From assembly GCA_037501455.1 (NCBI GenBank), contig CM074856.1:98611001-98675000 (forward strand): a stretch of DNA of 64,000 nt. The letters are read 5' to 3'. This document shows positions 1 to 9,463 of this stretch, piece after piece (the stretch's first letter is position 1; each line of letters begins with the position of its first letter). Source of the DNA: Lantana camara (taxonomy: Eukaryota > Streptophyta > Magnoliopsida > Lamiales > Verbenaceae). Position numbers and translations under genes: made by a program. Under the pieces are notes generated by a model that worked only from the letters and a program-made list of their open reading frames with translations, did no database searches and was not told the DNA's origin.

Positions 1-507
1 CAAATCCGTGAACTCTTGTTCTTTCTTCTCCCGAACAACCTCAGGCACAAAAGCTTCTCTGAATTCGCGTGTAAAGACTTCCCAAGTAACCACCTCTCCT
101 TCCACTTCAAGCTTCTCCGTAGTACGTTCCCACCAATCATAAGCTTCTCTGTCCAGCTGAAAAATAGCAAATTGAGCTTTCTCCTGAGTTGTGATTTGTA
201 GGAAACTGTAAATCCTCTCGATCCTGTTTAACCATCCTTCTGATACCGCATCATCGATAGAACCCGAAAACCTAGGAGGATTATAACTTAGAAACAACCC
301 ATGATGATCTCGGGGGTTATTAAGAGGGGGAGCTTGTTGCTCAGCTAGTGGTTGTAAAGGAGGATCTTGAGCTCTTCTATGTTCGACATAATTATATACT
401 GCTTCCATAAAATGTTCCATATTCATAGACGGTTGTGGTGGATTAGGAGTATGATCACGATGATGATGATGTCCCGGAGATCTTTCCCGATATCTTTTCG
501 GAGGCAT
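1..507 (-). pseudogene. gag copy 1 (N-terminal part, cut by window edge)
   Basis: The start codon at 507-505 is followed by a proline/lysine/arginine-rich start, a histidine run and the amphipathic gag region, about 169 codons in the window. The visible part equals copy 3 (3744-4874), including Tyr at residue 6. No promoter lies directly upstream; PBS and LTR follow at 709 and 729. A structural gag protein of this type would form virus-like particles, but this unit lacks pol. Confidence 0.8.
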
Positions 508-708
508 CCTGTCAAATCAAACACTAAAATGCATGTTAACTTTGGTCCATGCGTGATAATGCAATGAATTGAATCAATCACCCAAATCAAGAATCAAGGC
601 ACATTATCTTGTAAAAGATGCAATTGCCCCACTTCAACAAATAATTCCTACAGCCGAACGACCTAACTTACTCAACACGACATGAGAGCCCATGTTTTGC
701 AGCCCTGG

Positions 709-720
709 GCTCTGATACCA
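709..720 (-). other. Primer binding site, tRNA-iMet type, unit 1
   Basis: Sense TGGTATCAGAGC, complementary to the 3' end of plant initiator tRNA-Met, 8 nt from the LTR end. It overlaps one arm of a hairpin (685-713). Confidence 0.9.
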
Positions 721-728
721 CTTAAAGA

Positions 729-1658
729 TATAACGCCCGAGTGTAAGACGTCACATCCCCCACACCATGGCCCGACCCGTATATGAAACTGATTTCCATA
801 TACGTGCCAAATGATAGCGAACGGGGACATACACACTCGCTACGCTAGGCGGGACTAACCCTTAACTTACAACCCACAACAACAACAACAAAGAGACTTA
901 ACAGCGGAAGCAATAATTCATATTCCATATACTGAGCTACATGCTCTATGTACCAACATCCAATATTCAGGTACAATCATTGAGGATGATACAAAACATG
1001 TACGCTCCAAGTTCATATACAATATCGAAAAGATCATGAAGTACCTGCATATGATTGCAAAGGGAAAAGAAATGCTAGACACTATGCAAGACTCTCCCAG
1101 ACTCGTATCCCGCCTAGCATCTCTCACCTGCAAAAGAACTGAAACAACTCCGGGTTCAGTCTTCGACAGACTGGTGGGTATAGAATAGGGGTAATATCAT
1201 AATATGGCAAAATTGAAACACATACATGCAAGTTATAATCTCACACGAGGTTTTAGAATAATTTCCAAAGCGGGAGGATCAAAAGTACAAAGAATAGGAT
1301 TATAACGATCTATTTTCATTCATTAGGTCAATCGTGAGCTGGCGAGGGGCTAAATCTCCAACCTTCACCTTGTGTATCATTTCATTCTTTCATTTGTGAT
1401 CATGCAAACATTCTTTCGTGCTCCTTCATTCGATCATTCATATACGCCTTCTTCCTCCGGTTATTGTTATTGGACGGGATTACAAGGCCCGGACACTCAT
1501 TCATTGATGCTAGAGGGGTTCATGAATCCCCAAAAGCTCGGCTCCCATCTTTCACTAATCTTCTAGTGAAGTCCGGGTTTACCGTAGTTTTGTGAAAGTA
1601 GCATATATGGCTCCCCGTCAGCCCAAGATTTCCCGGTTCGCCAAATACAGTAAGTTCC
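729..1658 (-). repeat. LTR 3' fragment in array unit 1
   Basis: Begins (plus view) TATAACGCCC where intact relatives have TGTAAC, so the terminal CA of the sense LTR is TA. It ends at the gag fusion junction ..TAAGTTCC. It contains a predicted exon-3 acceptor (TTTGCAG followed by the GCTAGGCGGG block, near 1128) and part of intron 2. Confidence 0.8.
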
Positions 1659-2693
1659 TCCTGGTTGATATCCCGTAGTTCTATCTGGACAAGTGTTAGC
1701 CATGTGTGTTCCTTTCCCGGATATCAAACACTGACCCAACCTTTTTCTACAAGTTTTGTATGAATGTGTAGGGCCCCCACAATACAAACATGGTGACCTA
1801 TCTTGTCGTGGATCAGAAGGAGCCGAATGTACTTGTGGCTTCGGTGGTGTCATTCCTGCCGCTCGAGGCTTCTTATTCTGCCTTTGAAATGACTGGGGAT
1901 TAGATACCATAGGCCTTTTCCCTTTACCAAATCCGGATCCTTTCCCCATTTGCATTCGAGGAATGGGATCTCTCTTCTTGTATTCCTCTTTTTGCACCAA
2001 CGCTCTCTGCACCGTATCGGCAAAAGATTCAAAACTGTGTCCTGCATGCCCATGCTGAAGATCCTGTCTCAAACCAGCTATGAACTTCTTTGTTTTTCTC
2101 TTTTCATCCCGTGTGATGTGGGGTGCATATTTGCCAAGCCTATTGAAAAGAGAAAGATACTGAGCCACCGTCCGGGTTCCTTGTTTCAAATCCGTGAACT
2201 CTTGTTCTTTCTTCTCCCGAACAACCTCAGGCACAAAAGCTTCTCTGAATTCGCGTGTAAAGACTTCCCAAGTAACCACCTCTCCTTCCACTTCAAGCTT
2301 CTCCGTAGTACGTTCCCACCAATCATAAGCTTCTCTGTCCAGCTGAAAAATAGCAAATTGAGCTTTCTCCTGAGTTGTGATTTGTAGGAAACTGTAAATC
2401 CTCTCGATCCTGTTTAACCATCCTTCTGATACCGCATCATCGATAGAACCCGAAAACCTAGGAGGATTATAACTTAGAAACAACCCATGATGATCTCGGG
2501 GGTTATTAAGAGGGGGAGCTTGTTGCTCAGCTGGTGGTTGTAAAGGAGGATCTTGAGCTCTTCTATGTTCGACATAATTATATACTGCTTCCATAAAATG
2601 TTCCATATTCATAGACGGTTGTGGTGGATTAGGAGAATGATCACGATGATGATGATGTCCCGGAGATCTTTCCCGATGTCTTTTCGGAGGCAT
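1563..2693 (-). pseudogene. gag copy 2, truncated and fused to antisense-read LTR
   Basis: 376 codons. Residues 1-30 are basic with a His run. Residues about 70-200 are a Ty3/gypsy-type retrotransposon gag core (FSGSIDDAVSEGWLNRIERI, then the tryptophan-rich YDWWERTTEKL, then FTDLKQGTRTVAQY). A first CCHC knuckle, CLYCGGPTHSYKTC, is intact. The second, CLISGKGTHMANTC, has Ser in place of the second Cys. The last 29 residues after GYQPGG are read through the fusion into LTR sequence and are not true gag. Protease and pol are missing. Identical in translation to copy 4. It is probably not functional alone, although the frame is open. Confidence 0.85.
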
Positions 2694-2895
2694 CCTGTCA
2701 AATCAAACACTAAAATGCATGCTAACTTTGGTCAATGCGTGATAATGCAAAGAATTGAATCAATCACCCAAATCAAGAATCAAGGCACATTATTATGTAA
2801 AGGATGCAATTGCCCCACATTAACAAGTAATTCCTACAGCCGAACCAGCTAACTAACTCAACACGACATGAGAGCCCGGGGTTTTACAGCCCTGG

Positions 2896-2907
2896 GCTCT
2901 GATACCA
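2896..2907 (-). other. Primer binding site, unit 2
   Basis: Sense TGGTATCAGAGC with an 8-nt spacer to the LTR piece at 2916. The adjacent hairpin spans 2871-2900. Confidence 0.9.
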
Positions 2908-2915
2908 CTTAAGGA

Positions 2916-3839
2916 TATAACGCCCGAGCGTAAGACGTCACATCCCCCACACCAGGACCCGACCCGTATATGAAACTGATTTCCATATACGTGCCAAATC
3001 ATAGCGAACGGGGACATACACACTCGCTACGCTAGGTGGGACTAACCCTTAACTTACGACCCACAACAACAACAACAAAGAGACATAACAGCGGAAGCAA
3101 TAATTCATATTCCATATATTGAGCTATATGCTCTATGTACCAACATCCAATATTCAGGTACAATCATTGAGGATGATACAAAACATGTACGCTCCAAGTT
3201 CATATACAATATCCAAAAGATCATGAAGTACCAGCATATGAGTGCAAAGGGAAAAGAAATGCTAGACACTATTCAAGACTCTCCCAGACTAGTATCCCGC
3301 CTAGCATCTCTCACCTGCAAAAGAACTGAAACAACTCCGGGTTCCGTCTTGGATAGACTGGTGGGTATAGAATAGGGGTAATATCATAATATGGCAAAAT
3401 TGAAACACATACATGCAAGTTATAATCTCACACGAGGTTTTAGAATAATTTCCCAAGCAGGAGGATCAAAAGTACAACGAATAGGATTATAACGATCAAT
3501 TTTCATTCATTAGGTCAATCGTGAGCTGGCGAGGGGCTAAATCTCCAACTTTCACCTTGTGTATCATTATCATTCTTTCTTTTGTGATCATGCAAACATT
3601 CTTTCGTGCTCATTCATTCGATCATTCATATACTCCTTCTTCCTCCGGTTAGTGGACGGGATTGCAAGGCCCGAACACTCATTCATTGATGCTAGAGGGG
3701 TACATGAATCCCCAAAAGCTCAGCTCCATCTTTCACTAATCTTCTAGTGAAGTCCGGGTTTACCGTAGTTTTGTGAAAGTAGCATATATGGCTCCCCGTC
3801 AGCCCAAGATTTCCCGGTTCGCCAAATACAGTAAGTTCC
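2916..3839 (-). repeat. LTR 3' fragment in array unit 2 (mosaic)
   Basis: Same extent as the unit 1 fragment. Up to 3721 it matches 7283-8088. From 3722 it resembles the unit 1 type instead, with a single-base loss in CTCCATC against CTCCCATC. This marks the likely crossover point of the dimer duplication. Confidence 0.75.
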
Positions 3840-4874
3840 TCCTGGTTGATATCCCGTAGTTCTATCTGGACAAGTGTTAGCCATGTGTGTTCCTTTCCCG
3901 GATATCAAACACTGACCCAACCTTTTTCTACAAGTTTTGTATGAATGTGTAGGGCCCCCACAATACAAACATGGTGACCTATCTTGTCGTGGATCAGAAG
4001 GAGCCGAATGTACTTGTGGCTTCGGTGGTGTCATTCCTGCCGCTCGAGGCTTCTTATTCTGCCTTTGAAATGACTGGGGATTAGATACCATAGGCCTTTT
4101 CCCTTTACCAAATCCGGATCCTTTCCCCATTTGCATTCGAGGAATGGGATCTCTCTTCTTGTATTCCTCTTTTTGCACCAACGCTCTCTGCACCGTATCG
4201 GCAAAAGATTCAAAATTGTGTCCTGCATGCCCATGCTGAAGATCCTGTCTCAAACCAGCTATGAACTTCTTTGTTTTTCTCTTTTCATCCCGTGTGATGT
4301 GGGGTGCATATTTGCCAAGCCTATTGAAAAGAGAAAGATACTGAGCCACCGTCCGGGTTCCTTGTTTCAAATCCGTGAACTCTTGTTCTTTCTTCTCCCG
4401 AACAACCTCAGGCACAAAAGCTTCTCTGAATTCGCGTGTAAAGACTTCCCAAGTAACCACCTCTCCTTCCACTTCAAGCTTCTCCGTAGTACGTTCCCAC
4501 CAATCATAAGCTTCTCTGTCCAGCTGAAAAATAGCAAATTGAGCTTTCTCCTGAGTTGTGATTTGTAGGAAACTGTAAATCCTCTCGATCCTGTTTAACC
4601 ATCCTTCTGATACCGCATCATCGATAGAACCCGAAAACCTAGGAGGATTATAACTTAGAAACAACCCATGATGATCTCGGGGGTTATTAAGAGGGGGAGC
4701 TTGTTGCTCAGCTAGTGGTTGTAAAGGAGGATCTTGAGCTCTTCTATGTTCGACATAATTATATACTGCTTCCATAAAATGTTCCATATTCATAGACGGT
4801 TGTGGTGGATTAGGAGTATGATCACGATGATGATGATGTCCCGGAGATCTTTCCCGATATCTTTTCGGAGGCAT
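3744..4874 (-). pseudogene. gag copy 3, truncated and fused to LTR
   Basis: 376 codons with the same domain order and the same 29-residue LTR-derived tail as copy 2. It differs at a few residues (Tyr6 for His, Thr for Ser before PNPPQ, Leu for Pro before AEQQAPP, Asn for Ser in GHNFESF). The second zinc knuckle again lacks its second Cys, so this lesion predates amplification. It corresponds to copy 1 one dimer period away. Confidence 0.85.
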
Positions 4875-5075
4875 CCTGTCAAATCAAACACTAAAATGCA
4901 TGTTAACTTTGGTCCATGCGTGATAATGCAATGAATTGAATCAATCACCCAAATCAAGAATCAAGGCACATTATCTTGTAAAAGATGCAATTGCCCCACT
5001 TCAACAAATAATTCCTACAGCCGAACGACCTAACTTACTCAACACGACATGAGAGCCCATGTTTTGCAGCCCTGG

Positions 5076-5087
5076 GCTCTGATACCA
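5076..5087 (-). other. Primer binding site, unit 3
   Basis: Sense TGGTATCAGAGC; displaced copy of the unit 1 site. Confidence 0.9.
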
Positions 5088-5095
5088 CTTAAAGA

Positions 5096-6025
5096 TATAA
5101 CGCCCGAGTGTAAGACGTCACATCCCCCACACCATGGCCCGACCCGTATATGAAACTGATTTCCATATACGTGCCAAATGATAGCGAACGGGGACATACA
5201 CACTCGCTACGCTAGGCGGGACTAACCCTTAACTTACAACCCACAACAACAACAACAAAGAGACTTAACAGCGGAAGCAATAATTCATATTCCATATACT
5301 GAGCTACATGCTCTATGTACCAACATCCAATATTCAGGTACAATCATTGAGGATGATACAAAACATGTACGCTCCAAGTTCATATACAATATCGAAAAGA
5401 TCATGAAGTACCTGCATATGATTGCAAAGGGAAAAGAAATGCTAGACACTATGCAAGACTCTCCCAGACTCGTATCCCGCCTAGCATCTCTCACCTGCAA
5501 AAGAACTGAAACAACTCCGGGTTCAGTCTTCGACAGACTGGTGGGTATAGAATAGGGGTAATATCATAATATGGCAAAATTGAAACACATACATGCAAGT
5601 TATAATCTCACACGAGGTTTTAGAATAATTTCCAAAGCGGGAGGATCAAAAGTACAAAGAATAGGATTATAACGATCTATTTTCATTCATTAGGTCAATC
5701 GTGAGCTGGCGAGGGGCTAAATCTCCAACCTTCACCTTGTGTATCATTTCATTCTTTCATTTGTGATCATGCAAACATTCTTTCGTGCTCCTTCATTCGA
5801 TCATTCATATACGCCTTCTTCCTCCGGTTATTGTTATTGGACGGGATTACAAGGCCCGGACACTCATTCATTGATGCTAGAGGGGTTCATGAATCCCCAA
5901 AAGCTCGGCTCCCATCTTTCACTAATCTTCTAGTGAAGTCCGGGTTTACCGTAGTTTTGTGAAAGTAGCATATATGGCTCCCCGTCAGCCCAAGATTTCC
6001 CGGTTCGCCAAATACAGTAAGTTCC
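5096..6025 (-). repeat. LTR 3' fragment in array unit 3
   Basis: Copy of 729-1658 displaced by 4,367 bp, with no difference noticed. Confidence 0.8.
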
Positions 6026-7060
6026 TCCTGGTTGATATCCCGTAGTTCTATCTGGACAAGTGTTAGCCATGTGTGTTCCTTTCCCGGATATCAAACACTG
6101 ACCCAACCTTTTTCTACAAGTTTTGTATGAATGTGTAGGGCCCCCACAATACAAACATGGTGACCTATCTTGTCGTGGATCAGAAGGAGCCGAATGTACT
6201 TGTGGCTTCGGTGGTGTCATTCCTGCCGCTCGAGGCTTCTTATTCTGCCTTTGAAATGACTGGGGATTAGATACCATAGGCCTTTTCCCTTTACCAAATC
6301 CGGATCCTTTCCCCATTTGCATTCGAGGAATGGGATCTCTCTTCTTGTATTCCTCTTTTTGCACCAACGCTCTCTGCACCGTATCGGCAAAAGATTCAAA
6401 ACTGTGTCCTGCATGCCCATGCTGAAGATCCTGTCTCAAACCAGCTATGAACTTCTTTGTTTTTCTCTTTTCATCCCGTGTGATGTGGGGTGCATATTTG
6501 CCAAGCCTATTGAAAAGAGAAAGATACTGAGCCACCGTCCGGGTTCCTTGTTTCAAATCCGTGAACTCTTGTTCTTTCTTCTCCCGAACAACCTCAGGCA
6601 CAAAAGCTTCTCTGAATTCGCGTGTAAAGACTTCCCAAGTAACCACCTCTCCTTCCACTTCAAGCTTCTCCGTAGTACGTTCCCACCAATCATAAGCTTC
6701 TCTGTCCAGCTGAAAAATAGCAAATTGAGCTTTCTCCTGAGTTGTGATTTGTAGGAAACTGTAAATCCTCTCGATCCTGTTTAACCATCCTTCTGATACC
6801 GCATCATCGATAGAACCCGAAAACCTAGGAGGATTATAACTTAGAAACAACCCATGATGATCTCGGGGGTTATTAAGAGGGGGAGCTTGTTGCTCAGCTG
6901 GTGGTTGTAAAGGAGGATCTTGAGCTCTTCTATGTTCGACATAATTATATACTGCTTCCATAAAATGTTCCATATTCATAGACGGTTGTGGTGGATTAGG
7001 AGAATGATCACGATGATGATGATGTCCCGGAGATCTTTCCCGATGTCTTTTCGGAGGCAT
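5930..7060 (-). pseudogene. gag copy 4, truncated and fused to LTR
   Basis: 376 codons, translation identical to copy 2 lying 4,367 bp to the left. Gag core, one intact CCHC knuckle, a second knuckle with Cys to Ser, and the same read-through tail. The lack of any visible difference from copy 2 is the main sign that the dimer duplicated recently or was duplicated by the assembler. Confidence 0.85.
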
Positions 7061-7262
7061 CCTGTCAAATCAAACACTAAAATGCATGCTAACTTTGGTC
7101 AATGCGTGATAATGCAAAGAATTGAATCAATCACCCAAATCAAGAATCAAGGCACATTATTATGTAAAGGATGCAATTGCCCCACATTAACAAGTAATTC
7201 CTACAGCCGAACCAGCTAACTAACTCAACACGACATGAGAGCCCGGGGTTTTACAGCCCTGG

Positions 7263-7274
7263 GCTCTGATACCA
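7263..7274 (-). other. Primer binding site, unit 4
   Basis: Sense TGGTATCAGAGC; displaced copy of the unit 2 site. Confidence 0.9.
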
Positions 7275-7282
7275 CTTAAGGA

Positions 7283-8207
7283 TATAACGCCCGAGCGTAA
7301 GACGTCACATCCCCCACACCAGGACCCGACCCGTATATGAAACTGATTTCCATATACGTGCCAAATCATAGCGAACGGGGACATACACACTCGCTACGCT
7401 AGGTGGGACTAACCCTTAACTTACGACCCACAACAACAACAACAAAGAGACATAACAGCGGAAGCAATAATTCATATTCCATATATTGAGCTATATGCTC
7501 TATGTACCAACATCCAATATTCAGGTACAATCATTGAGGATGATACAAAACATGTACGCTCCAAGTTCATATACAATATCCAAAAGATCATGAAGTACCA
7601 GCATATGAGTGCAAAGGGAAAAGAAATGCTAGACACTATTCAAGACTCTCCCAGACTAGTATCCCGCCTAGCATCTCTCACCTGCAAAAGAACTGAAACA
7701 ACTCCGGGTTCCGTCTTGGATAGACTGGTGGGTATAGAATAGGGGTAATATCATAATATGGCAAAATTGAAACACATACATGCAAGTTATAATCTCACAC
7801 GAGGTTTTAGAATAATTTCCCAAGCAGGAGGATCAAAAGTACAACGAATAGGATTATAACGATCAATTTTCATTCATTAGGTCAATCGTGAGCTGGCGAG
7901 GGGCTAAATCTCCAACTTTCACCTTGTGTATCATTATCATTCTTTCTTTTGTGATCATGCAAACATTCTTTCGTGCTCATTCATTCGATCATTCATATAC
8001 TCCTTCTTCCTCCGGTTAGTGGACGGGATTGCAAGGCCCGAACACTCATTCATTGATGCTAGAGGGGTACATGAATCCCCAAAAGCTCGGCTCCTATCTT
8101 TCACTAATCTTCTAGTGAAGTCCGTGTTTACCATAGTTTGGTGAAACTAGCATACATGGATCCCCGTCAGCCCAAGATTTCCGGGTTCACCAAATACACT
8201 AAGTTCC
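7283..8207 (-). repeat. LTR 3' fragment in array unit 4
   Basis: Same LTR segment; its last 120 bp resemble the full LTR at 9464 rather than the other units (GTGAAACTAGCATACATGGA). It ends at the shared gag fusion junction. Confidence 0.8.
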
Positions 8208-9242
8208 TCCTGGTTGATATCCCGTAGTTCTATCTGGACAAGTGTTAGCCATGTGTGTTCCTTTCCCGGATATCAAACCCTGACCCAACCTTTTTCTACA
8301 AGTGTTGTATGAATGTGTAGGGCCCCCACAATACAAACATGGTGACCTATCTTGTCGTGGATCAGAAGGAGCCGAATGTACTTGTGGCTTCGGTGGTGTC
8401 ATTCCTGCCGCTCGAGGCTTCTTATTCTGCCTTTGAAATGACTGGGGATTAGATACCATAGGCCTTTTCCCTTTACCAAATCCGGATCCTTTCCCCATTT
8501 TCATTCGAGGAATGGGATCTCTCCTCTTGTATTCCTCTTTTTGCACCAATGCTCTCTGCACCGTGTCGGCAAAAGATTCAAAATTGTGTCCTGCATGCCC
8601 ATGCTGAAGATCCTGTCTCAAACCAGCTATGAACTTCTTTGTTTTTCTCTTTTCATCCCGTGTGATATGGGGTGCATATTTGCCAAGCCTATTGAAAAGA
8701 GAAAGATTCTGAGCCACCGTCCGGGTTCCTTGTTTTAAATCCATGAACTCTTGTTCTTTCTTCTCCCGAACAACCTCAGGCACAAAAGCTTCTCTGAATT
8801 CGCGTGTAAAGACTTCCCAAGTAACCACTTCTCCTTCCACTACAAGCTTCTCCGTAGTACGTTCCCACCAATCATAAGCTTCTCTGTCCAGCTGAAAAAT
8901 AGCAAATTGAGCCTTCTCCTGAGTTGTGATTTGTCGGACACTGTAAATCCTCTCGATCCTGTTTAAGCATCCTTCTGATACCGCATCATCGATAGAACCT
9001 GAAAACCTAGGAGGATTATAACTTAGAAACAACCCATGATGATCTCGCGGGTTATTAAGAGGGGGAGCTTGTTGCTCAGCTGGTTGTTGTAAAGTAGGAT
9101 CTTGACCTCTTTTACGTTCGACATAATTATATACTGCTTCCATAAAATGTTCCATATTCTTAGACGGTTGAGGTGGATTAGGAGAACGATCACGATGATG
9201 ATGATGTCCCGGAGATCTTTCCCGATGTCTTTTCGGAGGCAT
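8199..9242 (-). pseudogene. gag copy 5, array-terminal and more diverged
   Basis: 347 codons. It stops three codons after QPG at the fusion junction, because the adjoining LTR piece here differs (..ACACTAAG.. gives TAG). It carries private substitutions: VERKRGQDPTLQ, GCLNRIERIYSVRQ, TVAQNLSLF and Gly for the first Cys of the second knuckle. It lies next to the only complete LTR of the array (9464-12403), so it is probably the copy in its original place after the 5' LTR. No pol follows. Confidence 0.85.
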
Positions 9243-9443
9243 CCTGTCAAATCAAACACTAAAATGCATGCTAACTTTGGTCAATGCGTGACAATGAAAT
9301 GAATTGAATCAATCACCCAAATCAAGAATCAAGGCACATTATTATGTAAAAGATGCAATTGCCCCACATTAACAAGTAATTCCTACAGCCGAACGACCTA
9401 ACTGACTCAACACGACATGAGAGCCTGGGTTTTGCAACCCTGG

Positions 9444-9455
9444 GCTCTGATACCA
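9444..9455 (-). other. Primer binding site, array-terminal unit
   Basis: Sense TGGTATCAGAGC, 8 nt from the complete LTR at 9464. The adjacent hairpin (9420-9448) is the best formed in the array, with inner stem GGGTT/AACCC around the loop GCAA. Confidence 0.9.
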
Positions 9456-9463
9456 CTTAAAGA

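Larger units (their letters stand above)
1..8088. repeat. Near-perfect 4,367-bp tandem duplication inside the array
   Basis: Bases 1-3721 match 4368-8088 with no difference noticed by eye, and the derived gag and spurious ORFs are identical. The first difference is 3722 A against 8089 G. Beyond it, 3722-3839 resembles the other unit type rather than its expected partner, so the exchange point lies near 3722. The left copy therefore begins about 645 bp before the window. This fits very recent unequal crossing-over, or an assembly duplication. Confidence 0.85.
1..9463 (-). repeat. Tandem array of LTR-leader-gag units from a Ty3/gypsy element
   Basis: Five gag copies alternate with primer binding sites and 5'-truncated LTR pieces, all minus sense. 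Adjacent units start 2181-2186 bp apart. In sense order each unit is LTR 3' part (about 925-930 bp), an 8-nt spacer, PBS, leader of about 200 bp, and a gag cut after the zinc-knuckle region. Every internal junction joins the same two points: LTR sequence ending ..AAGTTCC runs straight into gag sequence TCCTGG.. (plus-strand view), with a short TCC overlap. This is therefore one original rearrangement followed by tandem amplification, not independent insertions. The array probably continues left of base 1. No protease, reverse transcriptase or integrase sequence is present, so the array cannot move itself. Confidence 0.9.

Noticed and set aside
709..720. tRNA gene remnants near TGATACCA
   Set aside because: Only the 12-nt primer complement is present, placed 8 nt from an LTR end; no cloverleaf.
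1950..2387. 145-codon plus-strand frame repeated at 4131-4568 and 6317-6754
   Set aside because: Antisense shadow of gag; its repetition follows the array.
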